A stretch of 64,000 nt of DNA, from the NCBI RefSeq assembly GCF_932274485.2, contig NC_065882.2, positions 75,356,767 through 75,420,766 of the forward strand. Direction: 5' to 3'. Positions 31,576-43,713 of this stretch are shown piece after piece. Position 1 is the first letter of the stretch, and every line of letters starts with the position of its first letter. Below the pieces are notes generated by a model that searched no databases, had not been told where the DNA came from, and was given only the letters and a program-made list of their open reading frames with translations. The stretch is from Patella vulgata. Its lineage: Eukaryota; Mollusca; Gastropoda; Patellidae. A program made the translations under genes and the position numbers.

Positions 31576-31909
31576 TGACTCTACATTGGACCATCCAAAA
31601 GAGTTGTTTTTTCAGTGATGTTAGGTGCGGGGGTAAAACGCTTTCCGAAATAAACGAGGTAAATGATGGATAAAGGAAGGCATTGACCTCCAACCCACCT
31701 TATATATACAGGCACGATTTTTGTTCTGTTTATATTGGAAATGCTAGCTTAGAAATGCCATAAAAATGTTCACAAGGTCTGTGACAATGTAATCTCACAT
31801 AATAATTGACTAGACCGTTACTATGGCTTGAATAATTCCCATTTCAATGGCTGCTAGACAATGATCGCCAGTCCATTCTGGGGAGTTAAAAAAGAAAAAT
31901 ATTAGCTCA

Positions 31910-32035
31910 AGAATCGAAAGCTTTAAAGGGACATTATATAAGATAAAGAGCTGACTGCTCTCGCTATAATATTTCAAACATAGATAATGCAAAATGAATA
32001 TATCGAAAATTTCATTCAAATTACTTTATTTTAAA
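31910..32035. repeat. Fragment related to the centre of the long-inverted-repeat element
   Basis: TCTCGCTATAATATTTCAAA, CATAGATAATGCAAAATGAA and CGAAAATTTCATTCAAATTA parallel 10925-11000. Confidence 0.5.
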
Positions 32036-32079
32036 AAAATGTGTGCATTGAACGTAACCACCGTACTGGCCATGCGAGT

Positions 32080-32660
32080 CTTAGCCTCGCTTCTCCATTT
32101 TTAAATTAAATCATTAAATGGTCGAACCGTTCTTATCTTCTTAAGATGGGGGCCATCCGATGGCATCGAGAGTTGATCAGATAACATTTAAGGCCAAAAG
32201 AAAGACCTGCAATTTAGGCAGATTTAGCTCTTACGTAATGCCTGTTTAATACTCACTGTAATTGGACTATTCAGAGAGGAATATCTCGGGCCATTGCTTC
32301 AGGAATATGGTATTACGATTACTGCTGATCTGTGTGAGTTTTAGCATGACTTGGTCATCAGCACTAGGGGCGCGTTCGGGAATTTGACTAGCGTGGGTCT
32401 GAGGTGGAGACATCGTCAACAGATATTCCGTTTAGAAATTAGAGGTCTAGCTTTCACAATATTGATGGTTTTAAACTAAATCATTAAATGGCCGAACCGT
32501 TCTAATCTACTGCAAATAGGAGCCATCAATGGCATCTAGAGTTGGTTATGGTCTTGTCATGTTAATAAATGTCTAATTATTAATTTATATAACATTTAAG
32601 GATCAGAGAAAGACTTAATCAGATTCAGCTCTTACATGTTTGAGGTAGTTGAATTATTCA
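32080..32660. repeat. Local duplicated repeat region
   Basis: AAATCATTAAATGGTCGAAC (32106) returns as AAATCATTAAATGGCCGAAC (32480), followed in both by GGCATC..AGAGTTG, AACATTTAAGG and CAGATT(T/C)AGCTCTTAC. Two diverged units, with the first direct repeat (32274-32430) between them. Confidence 0.6.
32274..32430 (+). repeat. Direct repeat, copy 1
   Basis: ATATCTCGGGCCATTGCTTC, TGACTTGGTCATCAGCACTA and GCGTTCGGGAATTTGACTAG recur at 33098-33262 with few changes. Confidence 0.8.
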
Positions 32661-33097
32661 TGTATTTGAAAAATGAAATGTCCTGTACGGTACTAGTTTT
32701 AGCCAATCTGTTTCACAGCATACTCCTCCCAGTGTTTCATTTGATTAGAGCTAATCCCACTTAACACTGCTTTAAAGGAAGCAAATTTCTGTTCTAAACT
32801 GATCAATAGTCCGATTAACAACCAATAGATAACAGAGCTCTAAATTGGACCTAATATGTTTACATAACGTTACGTCATGACTCACGATTGTATTATGCCC
32901 AATTAACCAGTACATAGCAGAATATTGCAGAAAAACTAATTGCGTGACAAATGAGGCTATCAACACGATACAGTGTAAACAATACTGTTTTAGGGAAGAC
33001 CCCCAGATTAAACGAAGGGCTGTCATGTTGCTGTACTTGGGATAGATTTGATTGAACACCCCCTCAACAGCTCAAGTATCAGAAGCCAATCCAGCAA
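32661..33097. other. No gene seen
   Basis: A 95-codon - strand frame (32772-33059) has no recognisable motif and no splice context. Confidence 0.45.
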
Positions 33098-33262
33098 TGG
33101 CCAGAGAGGGATATCTCGGGCCATTGCTTCAGGAATATTGTTTCACAGAGGTACGATTACTGCTGATTAGTGTGAGTTTTCGCATGACTTGGTCATCAGC
33201 ACTAGGGGCGTGTTCGGGAATTTGACCAGCGGGGGTCCGAGGTGGAGACGTCAAGTTTGGCA
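33098..33262 (+). repeat. Direct repeat, copy 2
   Basis: GATATCTCGGGCCATTGCTT, ATGACTTGGTCATCAGCACT and GTGTTCGGGAATTTGACCAG, about 825 bases after copy 1, with a short insertion (TTTCACAGAGG). Confidence 0.8.
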
Positions 33263-34014
33263 TGGGCTCTGGGGGATTACACTAGAATTTTATAACATCA
33301 GAAGCTCTAAGACAATATTTCTGCTCATTTGGGTATATACGTGTATAGGATTCGAGAGGAATGGGGCCAAAACCGCGAAATGCTTTACAAGCTTGTTTGT
33401 TCGAGGAGAACAAAAATATGCCCTGGACCCGTTCCTATCACTCCTCTCGCCCTTGCACAAAAATTGGACAAATTTGGTGTGTGCAATATTCAAATGAGAA
33501 ATGTCTTATAAGCAAAAAGCATAAATTACTATAATAGGTTGATGGGTGTCGTGTTTCCTGGGAAACAAAACCAGGGCGAAAGGAAGAACGAGTTGGGCCC
33601 ATTTCAATATTCCTCCTCTTAACTTCGTTCGGATCGGGTTAATAAAAATATGCTGAACATATATATATATATTACAATTTATATTTTATTTCTAAATATT
33701 ATAATATATATATCTATCAATATCACAGATTCAGCATAATATATAAATAGTCGACTTTACAATCATAATCTGTATAATATATAGCAGAAATCACAGGCTC
33801 TCATAACATCTGACCAAATGGTGTCCATATTTTAGACAAAGATCTTTTTGTTTAATAAACTGATAACAAACTGCTTTTCCTAGATGTACAACGACTAAGA
33901 GGGTTGAAAAAAAGGACTTTGTACTATTATACATGTAAGTGAAGAATCACGGTATGGGAACTGATATCTTGCAAATCCCATAGCAAATCCTTAACATAAT
34001 GCTACTTTTGGAAT
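33263..34014. other. No gene; AT-rich patch
   Basis: 33658-33780 is almost pure A/T with a small inverted pair (TATGCTGAA and TTCAGCATA). Confidence 0.5.
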
Positions 34015-34310
34015 TGGGAGCCATGGTGGCTATGTGAGTAGGACGCTGGCTCGCTATCCTGGAGGCTGCGGGTTCGATCCCGGTGTTGGCCGGGAAAGTT
34101 CATCGGGATTTTTCGTCGTGGTTTCCCCTTGTCTGTGGGGCAGGGCAGGGGACTTGACAAGGACAGCTGTCTAGTCCTTCGGCTGGGACGAGAAACCGAG
34201 GTCCAGTCTACACATTGCCGTACACGTGAAAGGTCCCCTGGCAATTCGAATTCGATATGAGAGTAGGCCGTAGTCGGCGTAAGATAGTAAACCCCATTTC
34301 ATTTCATTTT
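34015..34310 (+). repeat. SINE-A copy, 3' part deleted
   Basis: Head GGCTATGTGAGTAGGACGCT with GCGGGTTCGATCCC (the best-preserved box B here), body through CGATATGAGAGTAGGCCGTA. It then jumps to AGTAAACCCCATTTCATTTC; the GTCCGGGCAAAATTT segment is lost. Confidence 0.85.
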
Positions 34311-34652
34311 TACTTGTGGAAATAGGTTAACAATCAGGCACTGCCAGGCAGTGATATACGTATGATCGGAGGAATACGGATTGAATGACGTACATTGATA
34401 TTAACAGATTGTGAACTTTTACAGATGAACCTATAGAATGACAAATAACCTGTGATGTAAAAAAATAATTAGATCTTATTTTAGCAATACATTATATTGT
34501 TTAAAGGAGACGACCCACCTATTTCTATATTCTAACAATAGACGAGTAACGATGACCCGTACTAGAAATTACTTTTAAACCTTTTTGACACCCCCGTTTA
34601 AATGTCACACTAAATTATGAACTTCCATCTATCTCATTACTGGCCGAATCAA

Positions 34653-34768
34653 TGAATGAAATGGGGTTTAACGTCCTACTGTTCTGCTCCGAACTGGGCT
34701 AATGAAGACGGGCATTGTCACACAGTGTGTTATGAGGGAAATTTTGCCCGGAATGCAGGGATCGAACT
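34653..34768 (-). repeat. SINE-A, centre deleted
   Basis: ATGAATGAAATGGGGTTTAA through GAGGGAAATTTTGCCCGG, then directly AATGCAGGGATCGAACTGTC from the head side. About 250 bases of body missing. Confidence 0.8.
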
Positions 34769-34875
34769 GTCTGAATCAGAACTACCAACTGCCATTTATA
34801 AAGATTAGAAACTGATAATTTGAACACACAAAATAATCTTTAACGCTTTACTAAAAACTTTTTTTTATTTTTGGA

Positions 34876-35149
34876 CAGTAGCGGACTGGGTGTGAAAATA
34901 TTAGTTGCTAGGAGACAAAGGGAGCCCAGCCACCAATACAATTCTATCATTTAATTTTTAAAATGAATAAATTAATTTTTCAAAAAATATGCAAGTGGAA
35001 ACAAAAAGATGTAATTAGAATTTTCATGCTAATAATTTATTTCTAATATTTATATATTTTTTGATAATTTATATTTCAAATATATTGTCTAATGTCTAAG
35101 GGGCCCACTTGCCATTGGGTAAGCTGACAAACTGGCAAGTCCGCCACTG
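34876..35149. repeat. hAT-like MITE
   Basis: Left end CAGTAGCGGACTGGG; right end, reversed, CAGTGGCGGACTTGCC. 274 bp, AT-rich centre, no coding. The 8 bp flanks do not match, so the insertion is old or the ends are misplaced. The ends resemble those of the hAT at 30233. Confidence 0.6.
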
Positions 35150-36064
35150 AGTACGTACATATTATGACGTTACACTAACCCTCGAACAACAAAGTCACCT
35201 TTTACTATGAAACATCATATTGTAATGGTTGACTGAGGAAAAAATCGTTAACGTGTGAGAGGAAAGACGGTAGGCAATGTGGCAAGAGGTGTGTAGATCA
35301 GGGATATTTTAAGCTCTTCGTGAAAGTGTTCCGCGGCCCAGATGATGGGAACCCAGATACTAACCCATAATGAGTAACGCCTGAAGGGGCAACTTAAAAT
35401 CAAACGTTGAATAGGGTTGCTTACATCATTTATCTGTCTTTTGTTAGAATATAGAAACATGGTGCACCACCTCTTATAAATGTTGACACTGCAAGCAAAT
35501 GGTTCAAACAGTAATACATAAACTCCATATAAACTGGAACACGGGTCTTGGTTGGCCCCCCGATAAAATATATATAAGAAGTTGTACACGTTTATACTAT
35601 TAGTGCCAGTGTCATGCTCATTCCTGGAATTGTCTTTATGGAACCATTCACAGGACAGTTAATTTAAGCTGGTTAATTTCTATGTTACCGTCACTGCTAA
35701 ACAAATGCCCATAATCTTTGGTAATAAATAATTCGAACATGAGGTAAACACAATGTCAAAAAAACTAATAAATATTTGGTTACTATTTGCACACTTTTTA
35801 TGTGATAGTCACTTGTACTGTAGCTGACTGCTGCAGATGGGTATAAATTCTACATAACCGTTTTGTTTGGGTATTGACATGCCTTTCTCTAAATCTGATG
35901 TTCATATGACTGCCAGAGAATATCTCACGAAAGGTTAACTTAATATTATTTGCAGGATAACTTAATATTATTGGCCTTAGCATACAAAAAGTGTAGTAAT
36001 AACGGTCTGGTGGGTTCTAATGACTACAACCCCCATCATTCAATCTGTATTTATCCATTAATAT
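35150..36064. other. No supported gene
   Basis: A 113-codon - strand frame at 35248-35589 has no recognisable domain, repeats or splice context. Confidence 0.45.
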
Positions 36065-36275
36065 AGTGATGCCAATGATGCAAGTTGGGGTATGACTGCC
36101 AATGATGCAAGTTGGGGTGTGACTGCCAATAATGCAAGTTGGGGTGTGGCTGTCAATGATGTAAGTTGGGGTGTAGCTGCTAATGATGCAAGTTGCTAAT
36201 GATGCAAGATGGGATGTAACTGCCAGTGATGCAAGTTGGGGTATGACTGCCAATGATACAAGTTGGGATGTGACT
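36065..36275. repeat. Minisatellite, about 27 bp unit
   Basis: About eight copies of GATGCAAGTTGGGGTGTGAC(TGCCAAT). The - strand open frame over it is a repeat by-product (unit is a multiple of three). Confidence 0.88.
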
Positions 36276-39200
36276 GACAATTATTACGTTTATACCACAA
36301 TGCAAGATAAATAAATCCTTGTTACACAGATGCATATATCCATCTTAATTATTCCAACTGAACAATATTCCTTAAAGTTTTCAGTTTGGAATTTTTAAGT
36401 AAATTTTCATTCTTTTGGCCAATTTATTTCTCATCAACAGCCGTGAACTATCTGATCTACAGCAAGACATCGCCTACATCCTGATCTTCACATGTCATAG
36501 ACTTTGAGGTATCTGAAAAACAAATTATTCAAATCCATCGATCTACCAGTAAATGTTTTGTGAAACAGATGAAAGACAAAAACATGAATATACAGTAATT
36601 GATATTTTTTCTAGAATTCTAATAGGTTGCCTGATTAATTTCTTCTAATAAAAAAAAATCTCATAAAATGAATCTTAAAAAAATATTTTGTAATGTTGTT
36701 ATAATATGCCTTTCTTCTAGACATCTGAATGGTTGCAGCAGGAATTATAAGAATTTTATTCGACAGGTTGACATAAAAATGAGTTTCAAAAACGACCGAG
36801 TTGTCATTTGAACGGGAACTTTTAAACTCATCACATTCCCAGCCTATTATCCCTGGTAAAACATCTGATAACTAATCATGCTATTATATTCATTTTTGAT
36901 CTAGAAAGGTAATTACTTTATTAACATATGACAGCACCAGAACATGTGCACAAAGCTCCGTTTAAGGAAAATAGATGGCTGGGAGAAGTAAAGTGTGCAC
37001 AGTAAAGAACAAAAATTAATACTTGAAAGGAAAAACTCTCTTTATAAAATAATGTGCTAATAAATATTATGTGGGGTGCAATAATAAAAGGGTTTACCAA
37101 TTTAGGTTGTGAAAAATGGGTTATTAAATATTTAAATATTATTTTTAATTTCACTAGTGATAAACACAAATAAACTGAAAACATCCTTACAAATATTGAA
37201 ATCTATTTTCTACTCAATTAAACTCTCGTAGATAACAAGAAAATAACTTGGCTACAGTACAAAGTCATTCAAGCGCAAGCAATATTAGAAAATAAGTTTT
37301 CATTTGTATTTGTATTCCTTTCAAAATATAAGCATAAATTTTAAATGAATAAATTTTGATGTCACAATGAAGCTAAAGACTATTAATTATCAGTAAGGAA
37401 ACAAAGGTTGCCAGGCAATGAAACATACATCCACTAGCAGCTTAATTCTTTAAGCAGTTAATAAAGGATGTCTCTAATTCAATAAAGATTTAATTAATGA
37501 CACATTGAATTTAAATATGATAGTATACTTTGATCAACAATTAATTATTTAGGGGCAATGATTCTGAAAGTACTTTTAATTAAAGTCGATTAGGATCACT
37601 CAAAAATATGATGAAAATTGGCCATGAACTTAACTCTGTAAAGTGAATACATGAAATGGTTTATGGAATACTGGATGGACGGGGTGACAACAATATGCAA
37701 CAACAACAATATGTTGTCATAAAAAAATGTGGCTAGGGATCTAGTTAAGATAAATAAATAAAAAATACTCATCAGATTTGATTAATAAATTTTGACTGTA
37801 ACATTTGTAGTGTTATTTTTTTTTTAAAATAAGACCTTAGAAAAAAAAAAATTTCTGAATTTGCCAGGCTATTATCTAAAAAGAATCGTTTTACCTTTAA
37901 TCTACAAAAATACCAATAAGTACGTTTTGGGATACTAGATGTCTCAAATTATTTATCTATACTAAAGTGTGAAAAATTTCTTTAGGAATGTTACCTTTCC
38001 AAATAAATGAAATTTGCTATAGGGTGTTTTAGAAAGATGTATACCCTGCATTGTGCTCTGCATAACACAGCTCAACAGAAAAATAGGATGATAAACCCTC
38101 TTTCATTCATTTACACTAAAATTGGCACTATATTTGATCTGAGTTTATCATATACTATGTATGAGATTATCATAATAGTATTTAGTTTTGTTCTTCTATA
38201 TACTAGCATCTAACTATAATTACAGGATATATAAAAAGCTATTTACAAAAAAATCAATTTAACTTAATGATAAATATGCAATTCTAATCTATAAATTTAA
38301 AATGAAATAAATGAGTTTAAAAATGAACAAAACGTGTATAAATAAATTCCTGTGTGATTAGCAAAATAGAATAAATAGTAAATTTTTTATTTTGTTAAAT
38401 TGATTTTTCAATTCTATTAAGTAGGTGAATACCATGCGGGATTAAGTACGCATGCATTTCTTTTAACTAATTTATTAACATAAGTGTTAATTAAACAAAA
38501 TTAAAAGATTGGACTGTCCTCTCACCAATAGGTTTTCCTTCTATATATTAAAATTTAGTCATGCTTTCACATGTTGAGCTTGCCAATTTCTGAAAATCTT
38601 AAATGAGTACAATTTCATTAGGTTTTGAAAGATAGTTGGAGCATCACATACACCAAAAGCTTAATGTATGCATTTCATTGTATTAGCAAAGCATCTTAAG
38701 AGATAATATCTAGGTGCACCAAAGCTGCAAGCGTACAATATTTCACTTCTACAAAATGTTTGCATTTACACAAAAAACTCTGGAACCTTATTACTCCCAC
38801 ATAAAAATGATAATTATGCAGTGTAGCTATTTATAGTTCAATGTATGTAGTCATTGATGTGCTGTGCATATTTATATGTTGCATAAAGAAATGATCGAAG
38901 GTGGATGGGAATTCCCCTTTCAACAAAATAGAATCTTAATTCTGACTACTAGCAGCATCAATATATAGTCAATGGTTCAGATGCTGAAATTTCTATGGTT
39001 TTGCCTAGCTGTAAATACCAAACATTGTTTTTAGAAAGTGGAATAGATAGAACTGTACTAATAGCCAGAATCTATGTGAATGCATGCCTGAATATTTGGA
39101 GGAACTTAGTGCTCTCCTGTGCCCTCAAGTCTTCCCTCCCAATCTGGCCATATACTACTGTTTATAATGTACACATTCCCCTCAAATTTTCAGATTTACA

Positions 39201-39710
39201 TATAGTATTAAGACTCCCCATCCACACTTCCGTACATTGTATATATTCACTGTGAAGTAGGACTGTATAATGTATATATCAGTACATGCAATATATAAGG
39301 GCATATAGGTGGAGGGCTATACATGCAATATATGTTTCCAGATGCTAATATGGGCGATTTTTTTTTTTACCAAATCCTACCTAAATTTGGACCTTGACCC
39401 AATTCTAAAAGGTAGTTTACATGAGACTGATGACAACTGTTTGGAAATAAAACAGAAAATAATCTTTCACTGCATATATAGATATATATATATGTGAGAA
39501 CATGTGGTCTATATTTCTTGTGGATAGGATAGTTTAATAAACAATCTACATGCAATTCAGGCAAAATGTTTAAGTTAATCAAAACCAGTTATATTCTCAA
39601 AATCATGGCAATTTGAACGAGGAAATTATCTGTTCCTAATATACATAAAGGGTTTCACTGCAGAAAGCATGCCACACGATTGATTAGATAAAATAAAAGA
39701 ATGTTTACCA

Positions 39711-40057
39711 TGATGTAACGACTATACTATATACCGGAAAACAACCGGAAAACTACTCGAAAACACTGGAGAATTACCAGAAAACACCATGTTATACTGA
39801 ATACCGGAAAACACCGGAAAAACACTAAATACCGAAAAGGCTTGCTCCTCTGTGTGTGGTTTTGGACCTAGGGTTAGGATTAGGTTTTTCCGGTATTTAG
39901 TGTGTTTTCCGGTATTTAGTGTGTTTTCCGGTACATGTATTTTGTGTTTTTCCAGTGTTTTCCGGTATTCAGCATAACATGGTGTTTTGTAGTAGTTTTC
40001 CGGTGTTTTCCAGTTGTTTTTCGGTGTATTCCGGTATATAGTATAACCCTGATGTAA
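39711..40057. mobile_element. Hairpin (foldback) element with 8 bp target duplication
   Basis: Element 39719-40049. Arms of about 115-160 bp are inverted copies: ACTATATACCGGAAAACA, ACACCATGTTATACTGAATA and CCGGAAAACACCGGAAAAAC on the left are mirrored on the right by CCGGTATATAGT, CAGCATAACATGGTGTTTTG and TTTCCGGTATTTAGTG. A short centre of about 50 bp contains TAGGGTTAGGATTAGG. TGATGTAA precedes (39711-39718) and follows (40050-40057) it. Non-autonomous; 8 bp suggests hAT-type mobilisation. Confidence 0.82.
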
Positions 40058-41163
40058 TAGAACTATAAATCATGCTCTAGCAACTACATTAAATGCTTTC
40101 AATTGTAACAAATATCAAGTTAAAATCATTACACCATACACATGCACATGGTTAACAGAAACTAGCCAACTATTACATAGACAGGCGTTCATAATAAGAA
40201 TATCACTGACTGCCTTGGGATTTGATTTTAAGGTTGGTTTAAGTTGCCAACTTTGATTATAGGCTACGAATGCTTTTCTAAAAGTATTAAAAACATTTAA
40301 AACACATCACCAAGATAACCAAATTGACGTTTGACGTTTTCATATTTCACCCAAATCAAAACAATGTCATTAGCTTTTAAGCTACACAGTCAAATTTAGA
40401 AGAAAATGATCTGATAATAAATAGAAAATAAAGCACAACAATCCAATAAACACTACAAATAAAATTTAAAAGTTAAAAGTAAAGCAACTGCCTCTTTAAA
40501 TTCATAACAAAAATGATAAAAAAATGTTTGAATTCGAAGTTCACAGTCCGCATATTTTAAAAGTTGATGATGTCTGTAGCAATATGTTTTAGGTCCCCCC
40601 TCACATGTTGTTATCTCTACCCACTTAATCGCTGAATTTCTAAAAGGAATATCAGTCCAAAAGTAGTGTAATTCTCTTCAGTATTAACCAAGACATGATG
40701 AATTGGCAATCTACTGCAGACAATAAAAAAAGCCAACTTCACCTATAAATGTTGAATAAAATATATGCATGGATGGGCCTCTTTTAATTCGATTGAATCC
40801 AACCTGGGAGATTTTCTTTTTGCAAACTACCAATATTGTGATAGCTGGATCTCTAAAAGGGATATCAGTTGATAAATAGTTCAATAACGTTCAGTATCAA
40901 CAAAGATACGATGAATCGAAGTACAAATTTAGCAAAAATCAGCATTGACTGCAGAAAATAAAAGCAAGTCAGGGGCACTTTTCACCCAATTCAATCCAGA
41001 CCAAGAGATTGTAGTTTTGTTTTCTTTGTATGTTTAATAATCATTCTGATCAACTTTTGGCCTGGATTAAGCCGTGAAAATTTAGACATTGGCACAAAAA
41101 TGCATGATCAGGTTCAAAGATCATTTGAATTTTGGACTAGTAAGTAATACCAATAATCCTATA

Positions 41164-41169
41164 TTTATT
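41164..41169 (-). terminator. Candidate poly(A) signal of the coiled-coil gene
   Basis: AATAAA on the - strand, 107 bases after the stop codon at 41276-41278. One of several in the AT-rich downstream tract, so only a candidate. Confidence 0.3.
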
Positions 41170-41275
41170 GTAACGCAACTTTTTAAATTTAAGAAAACAG
41201 TTGCTTTAAGAGAAAATTTAGCCATGAAACCATTGAGGAAAAGAATATGGAGATATTTAATCAGAAACTGTCAAC

Positions 41276-41655
41276 TTACTTCTGTATAAGAGTATTAATG
41301 TCTTTCTGTTCTTGGTTATCAGTAGTCTTATTGGTTTTTAAGCTACTTGTTTTCTCAGTTTCGTTTGTCACAGTGGATTTCAAGATTGGTTTCTTCAAGA
41401 TTGGTTTGGGACTAACAGGAGGAGGTATTGGGGGTTTCTTTACTGCTTTCTCACCCATTGTGTCTTTTACTTCTGCTGTTTTAGCACTAGAGAACACAGA
41501 ACTAGAACTTTGTGATGCTGGACGACTTGGGTTAAAAACATAAGGTCGTATAGATTTCAGAGACAATTGTCCTGGTTCATTGTAACTACGATATTTTGAT
41601 ATCAATGACTGCATTCTTTCATTTCCTTCACCAGAATTATCTCCCTTATCCGGTT
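41276..41655 (-). CDS. Coiled-coil gene, exon 21 (last coding exon)
   Basis: 380 bp to TAA. Codes ISKYRSYNEPGQLSLKSIRP and KKPPIPPPVSPKPILKKPIL and ends DINTLIQK. Disordered, proline/serine/lysine rich; PPIPPP could bind SH3 or WW domains. Acceptor TTGTTATTTCAG. Confidence 0.88.
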
Positions 41656-43673
41656 CTGAAATAACAATGCATAAAACAGAATGAATTAGAAAGAGAGAAA
41701 TTGGTTTTAACGTCTAATCGACACAAACTAGGTCATTTTGGGACTAAGATATGGTTCAATTTTATTTCAATAATGGGCTTACGCGTAGATGTTTTTAGCC
41801 GTGGGAGGAAACCGGAGGACCCGGAAAAAACCCATATGGTTGGACAGAAGACCCTACACCTCATCACGAAAAGGCTGAGAATCGAAACCACACCACTTTA
41901 CTCAATGATAAACCTTATGATCCAACTCACATGCATTAACCATTCAGCCATCCAACACCCTCTTACCAACTCCATTCGGCTATACAAAACTACAATATTG
42001 CGAAGGATGAACCCCTTTAATGAATATCCATTCAAAATTTGGGCACCTTCTGAAGATTATATATCAGATTTAAACCCGAGCCAAACAGATTATCTATGAT
42101 TGATATTTTTTTTTTAATTTTCTTAATCAAATGTTAAATTGTCTATTGGAGTATATTTTAGTGTTAACTCAGGCTGTGAAAAATTACATATTTTCCTAAA
42201 AATGTGATTGACAATTCTAAACTAGAGAAATGGTAATGAAGTTATAGTTGAGACTAGGCAGGTTTAACGTTCATTTCCATATCATCTTGCAGTACTTTCT
42301 GTGTGTCAACAAGGTTCTAGACAATACTTAAAGCATTTAAATCATGCCCTGAGATTACTGTCTATTATCTAAATTCAGTCCTTTTTCCTCATATTTGGAG
42401 AGTTTGTTGGCAATTTTATAATTATCTAATAACAAATGGGTGATAACAAAAATTTGTGCTTCAAAATACAATCGTGTAACTTACAGGTTCTAAAAAAATC
42501 AAAAATATATTATTATCTGTAGCAATGACCACATACAACATTAAATCTAAACAAGGTTTAAAAGATGATTTTATTTGATTCACTGATATAAAACCTTGAA
42601 AGTTTAGAAAATTCACATTAACCCTTTAAATACCATATTAACACACCCCAGAAATGTGGGTAAATTTGTCGTCTACCCGGTAATTACAGGCAACTTGAGA
42701 ACCTTATTTTGGTTTTATTCAAGAGTTTCTCAACATATTTGTATAATTCCTGTATAATTGGTATTGTATGAAATGTTTTTAAACTGCATCTCAAAGGTCA
42801 TTCAGTTGTTATTGCTACAGATAAAGGATCACTTTCACTAAACTTTCATTTTTCTAAGAATTTTTCTTGATATCAAATATACATCAACATGAGTCAATAT
42901 TAAAATTCTAATGTTGATATAATATTTGATATAAATGCGGATTTTTTGATCATGTAATATCACTCCATAAAAAAAATCAAACTGATAAAATATTGATATA
43001 GATATCTGTGATTATCAAACATATGAAAAGATACTATCTTTAACCCTTTCAGTGCCAAATGGTAAATTTCAGAAATAGAAAAACTAATCCCGAGCTTTTG
43101 AAACCTTGTCATGCGTCCCTTCATCAATATAGCTGGAGATATTTCCAATTATTAATTGTCCCAAATTGGATGTGGCACTGAATAGGTTATTTTAACTTTC
43201 GCTTAATTTAGCATTTTAGAACTTCTATATTTCAGAAGAAATCTATTTTAAATTTTTGTAAAAAGTTTTGTGAAAGTGTTCAATTGTGACTTACTTGTAC
43301 AGATAATGATGGGGTGAACATTCTGGTACTAAAACACCAATAGTGAACACCAACAGTGAATTCTAACTCTGTGAACATCAACAGTGTGAACATCAACTGT
43401 GAACACCATGCCAAATAAGGTAATATAATACTTACTGGAAAGGAAGACAGTTCCGTATAAACCAGGTGTAATTTTACCTGTTGGAGTTTCCGCGGATTTT
43501 GATCCCATCCATGGAGATGGTGCTGAACGAAGTTTGGAAAGTGTTTTCTTGGTAAAGAGCGACTCGGCTGGTCGATATTTTAATGTTGCTTCACCATCCT
43601 ACAAAAAGAAAATGTTTTCTTACATGTCTTTAAGGCTTCTCATGCTTAAACTATATTTAATTCATAAAGCTAC

Positions 43674-43713
<40 letters not shown>

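Larger units (their letters stand above)
36276..41275. other. SINE-free AT-rich tract downstream of the coiled-coil gene; possible long 3' UTR
   Basis: Five kilobases with no SINE-A or SINE-B copy and no sizeable open frame; the only element is the hairpin at 39719. It starts directly after the stop codon of the - strand gene, so part may be its 3' UTR. The first - strand AATAAA after the stop is at 41164-41169 (reads TTTATT on +); several more follow, so the end cannot be fixed. Confidence 0.4.

Noticed and set aside
31810-31880. Possible - strand terminal exon (after TTTTTAACTCCCCAG, reading WTGDHCLAAIEMGIIQAIVTV)
   Set aside because: Single short segment without a partner exon or recognisable domain; may be chance.
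33189-33511. Overlapping + and - frames of 60-102 codons
   Set aside because: Frames on both strands cover each other and partly derive from the direct repeat at 33098.
34020-34085. tRNA-like sequence with good box A and box B
   Set aside because: It continues into the SINE-A body and cannot form a complete tRNA with acceptor stem; it is the SINE head, as at 16677, 45489 and 6635.
35248-35589. 113-codon - strand frame
   Set aside because: No domain, no conserved-looking motif, no splice context; AT-rich chance frame.
36017-36280. 87-codon - strand frame with repeating TCIIGSHTP
   Set aside because: By-product of the 27 bp minisatellite.
36441-36507. Possible + strand terminal exon (after TTCTCATCAACAG, reading RELSDLQQDIAYILIFTCHR L)
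   Set aside because: Only 22 codons and no upstream exon on this strand nearby; not enough to call.
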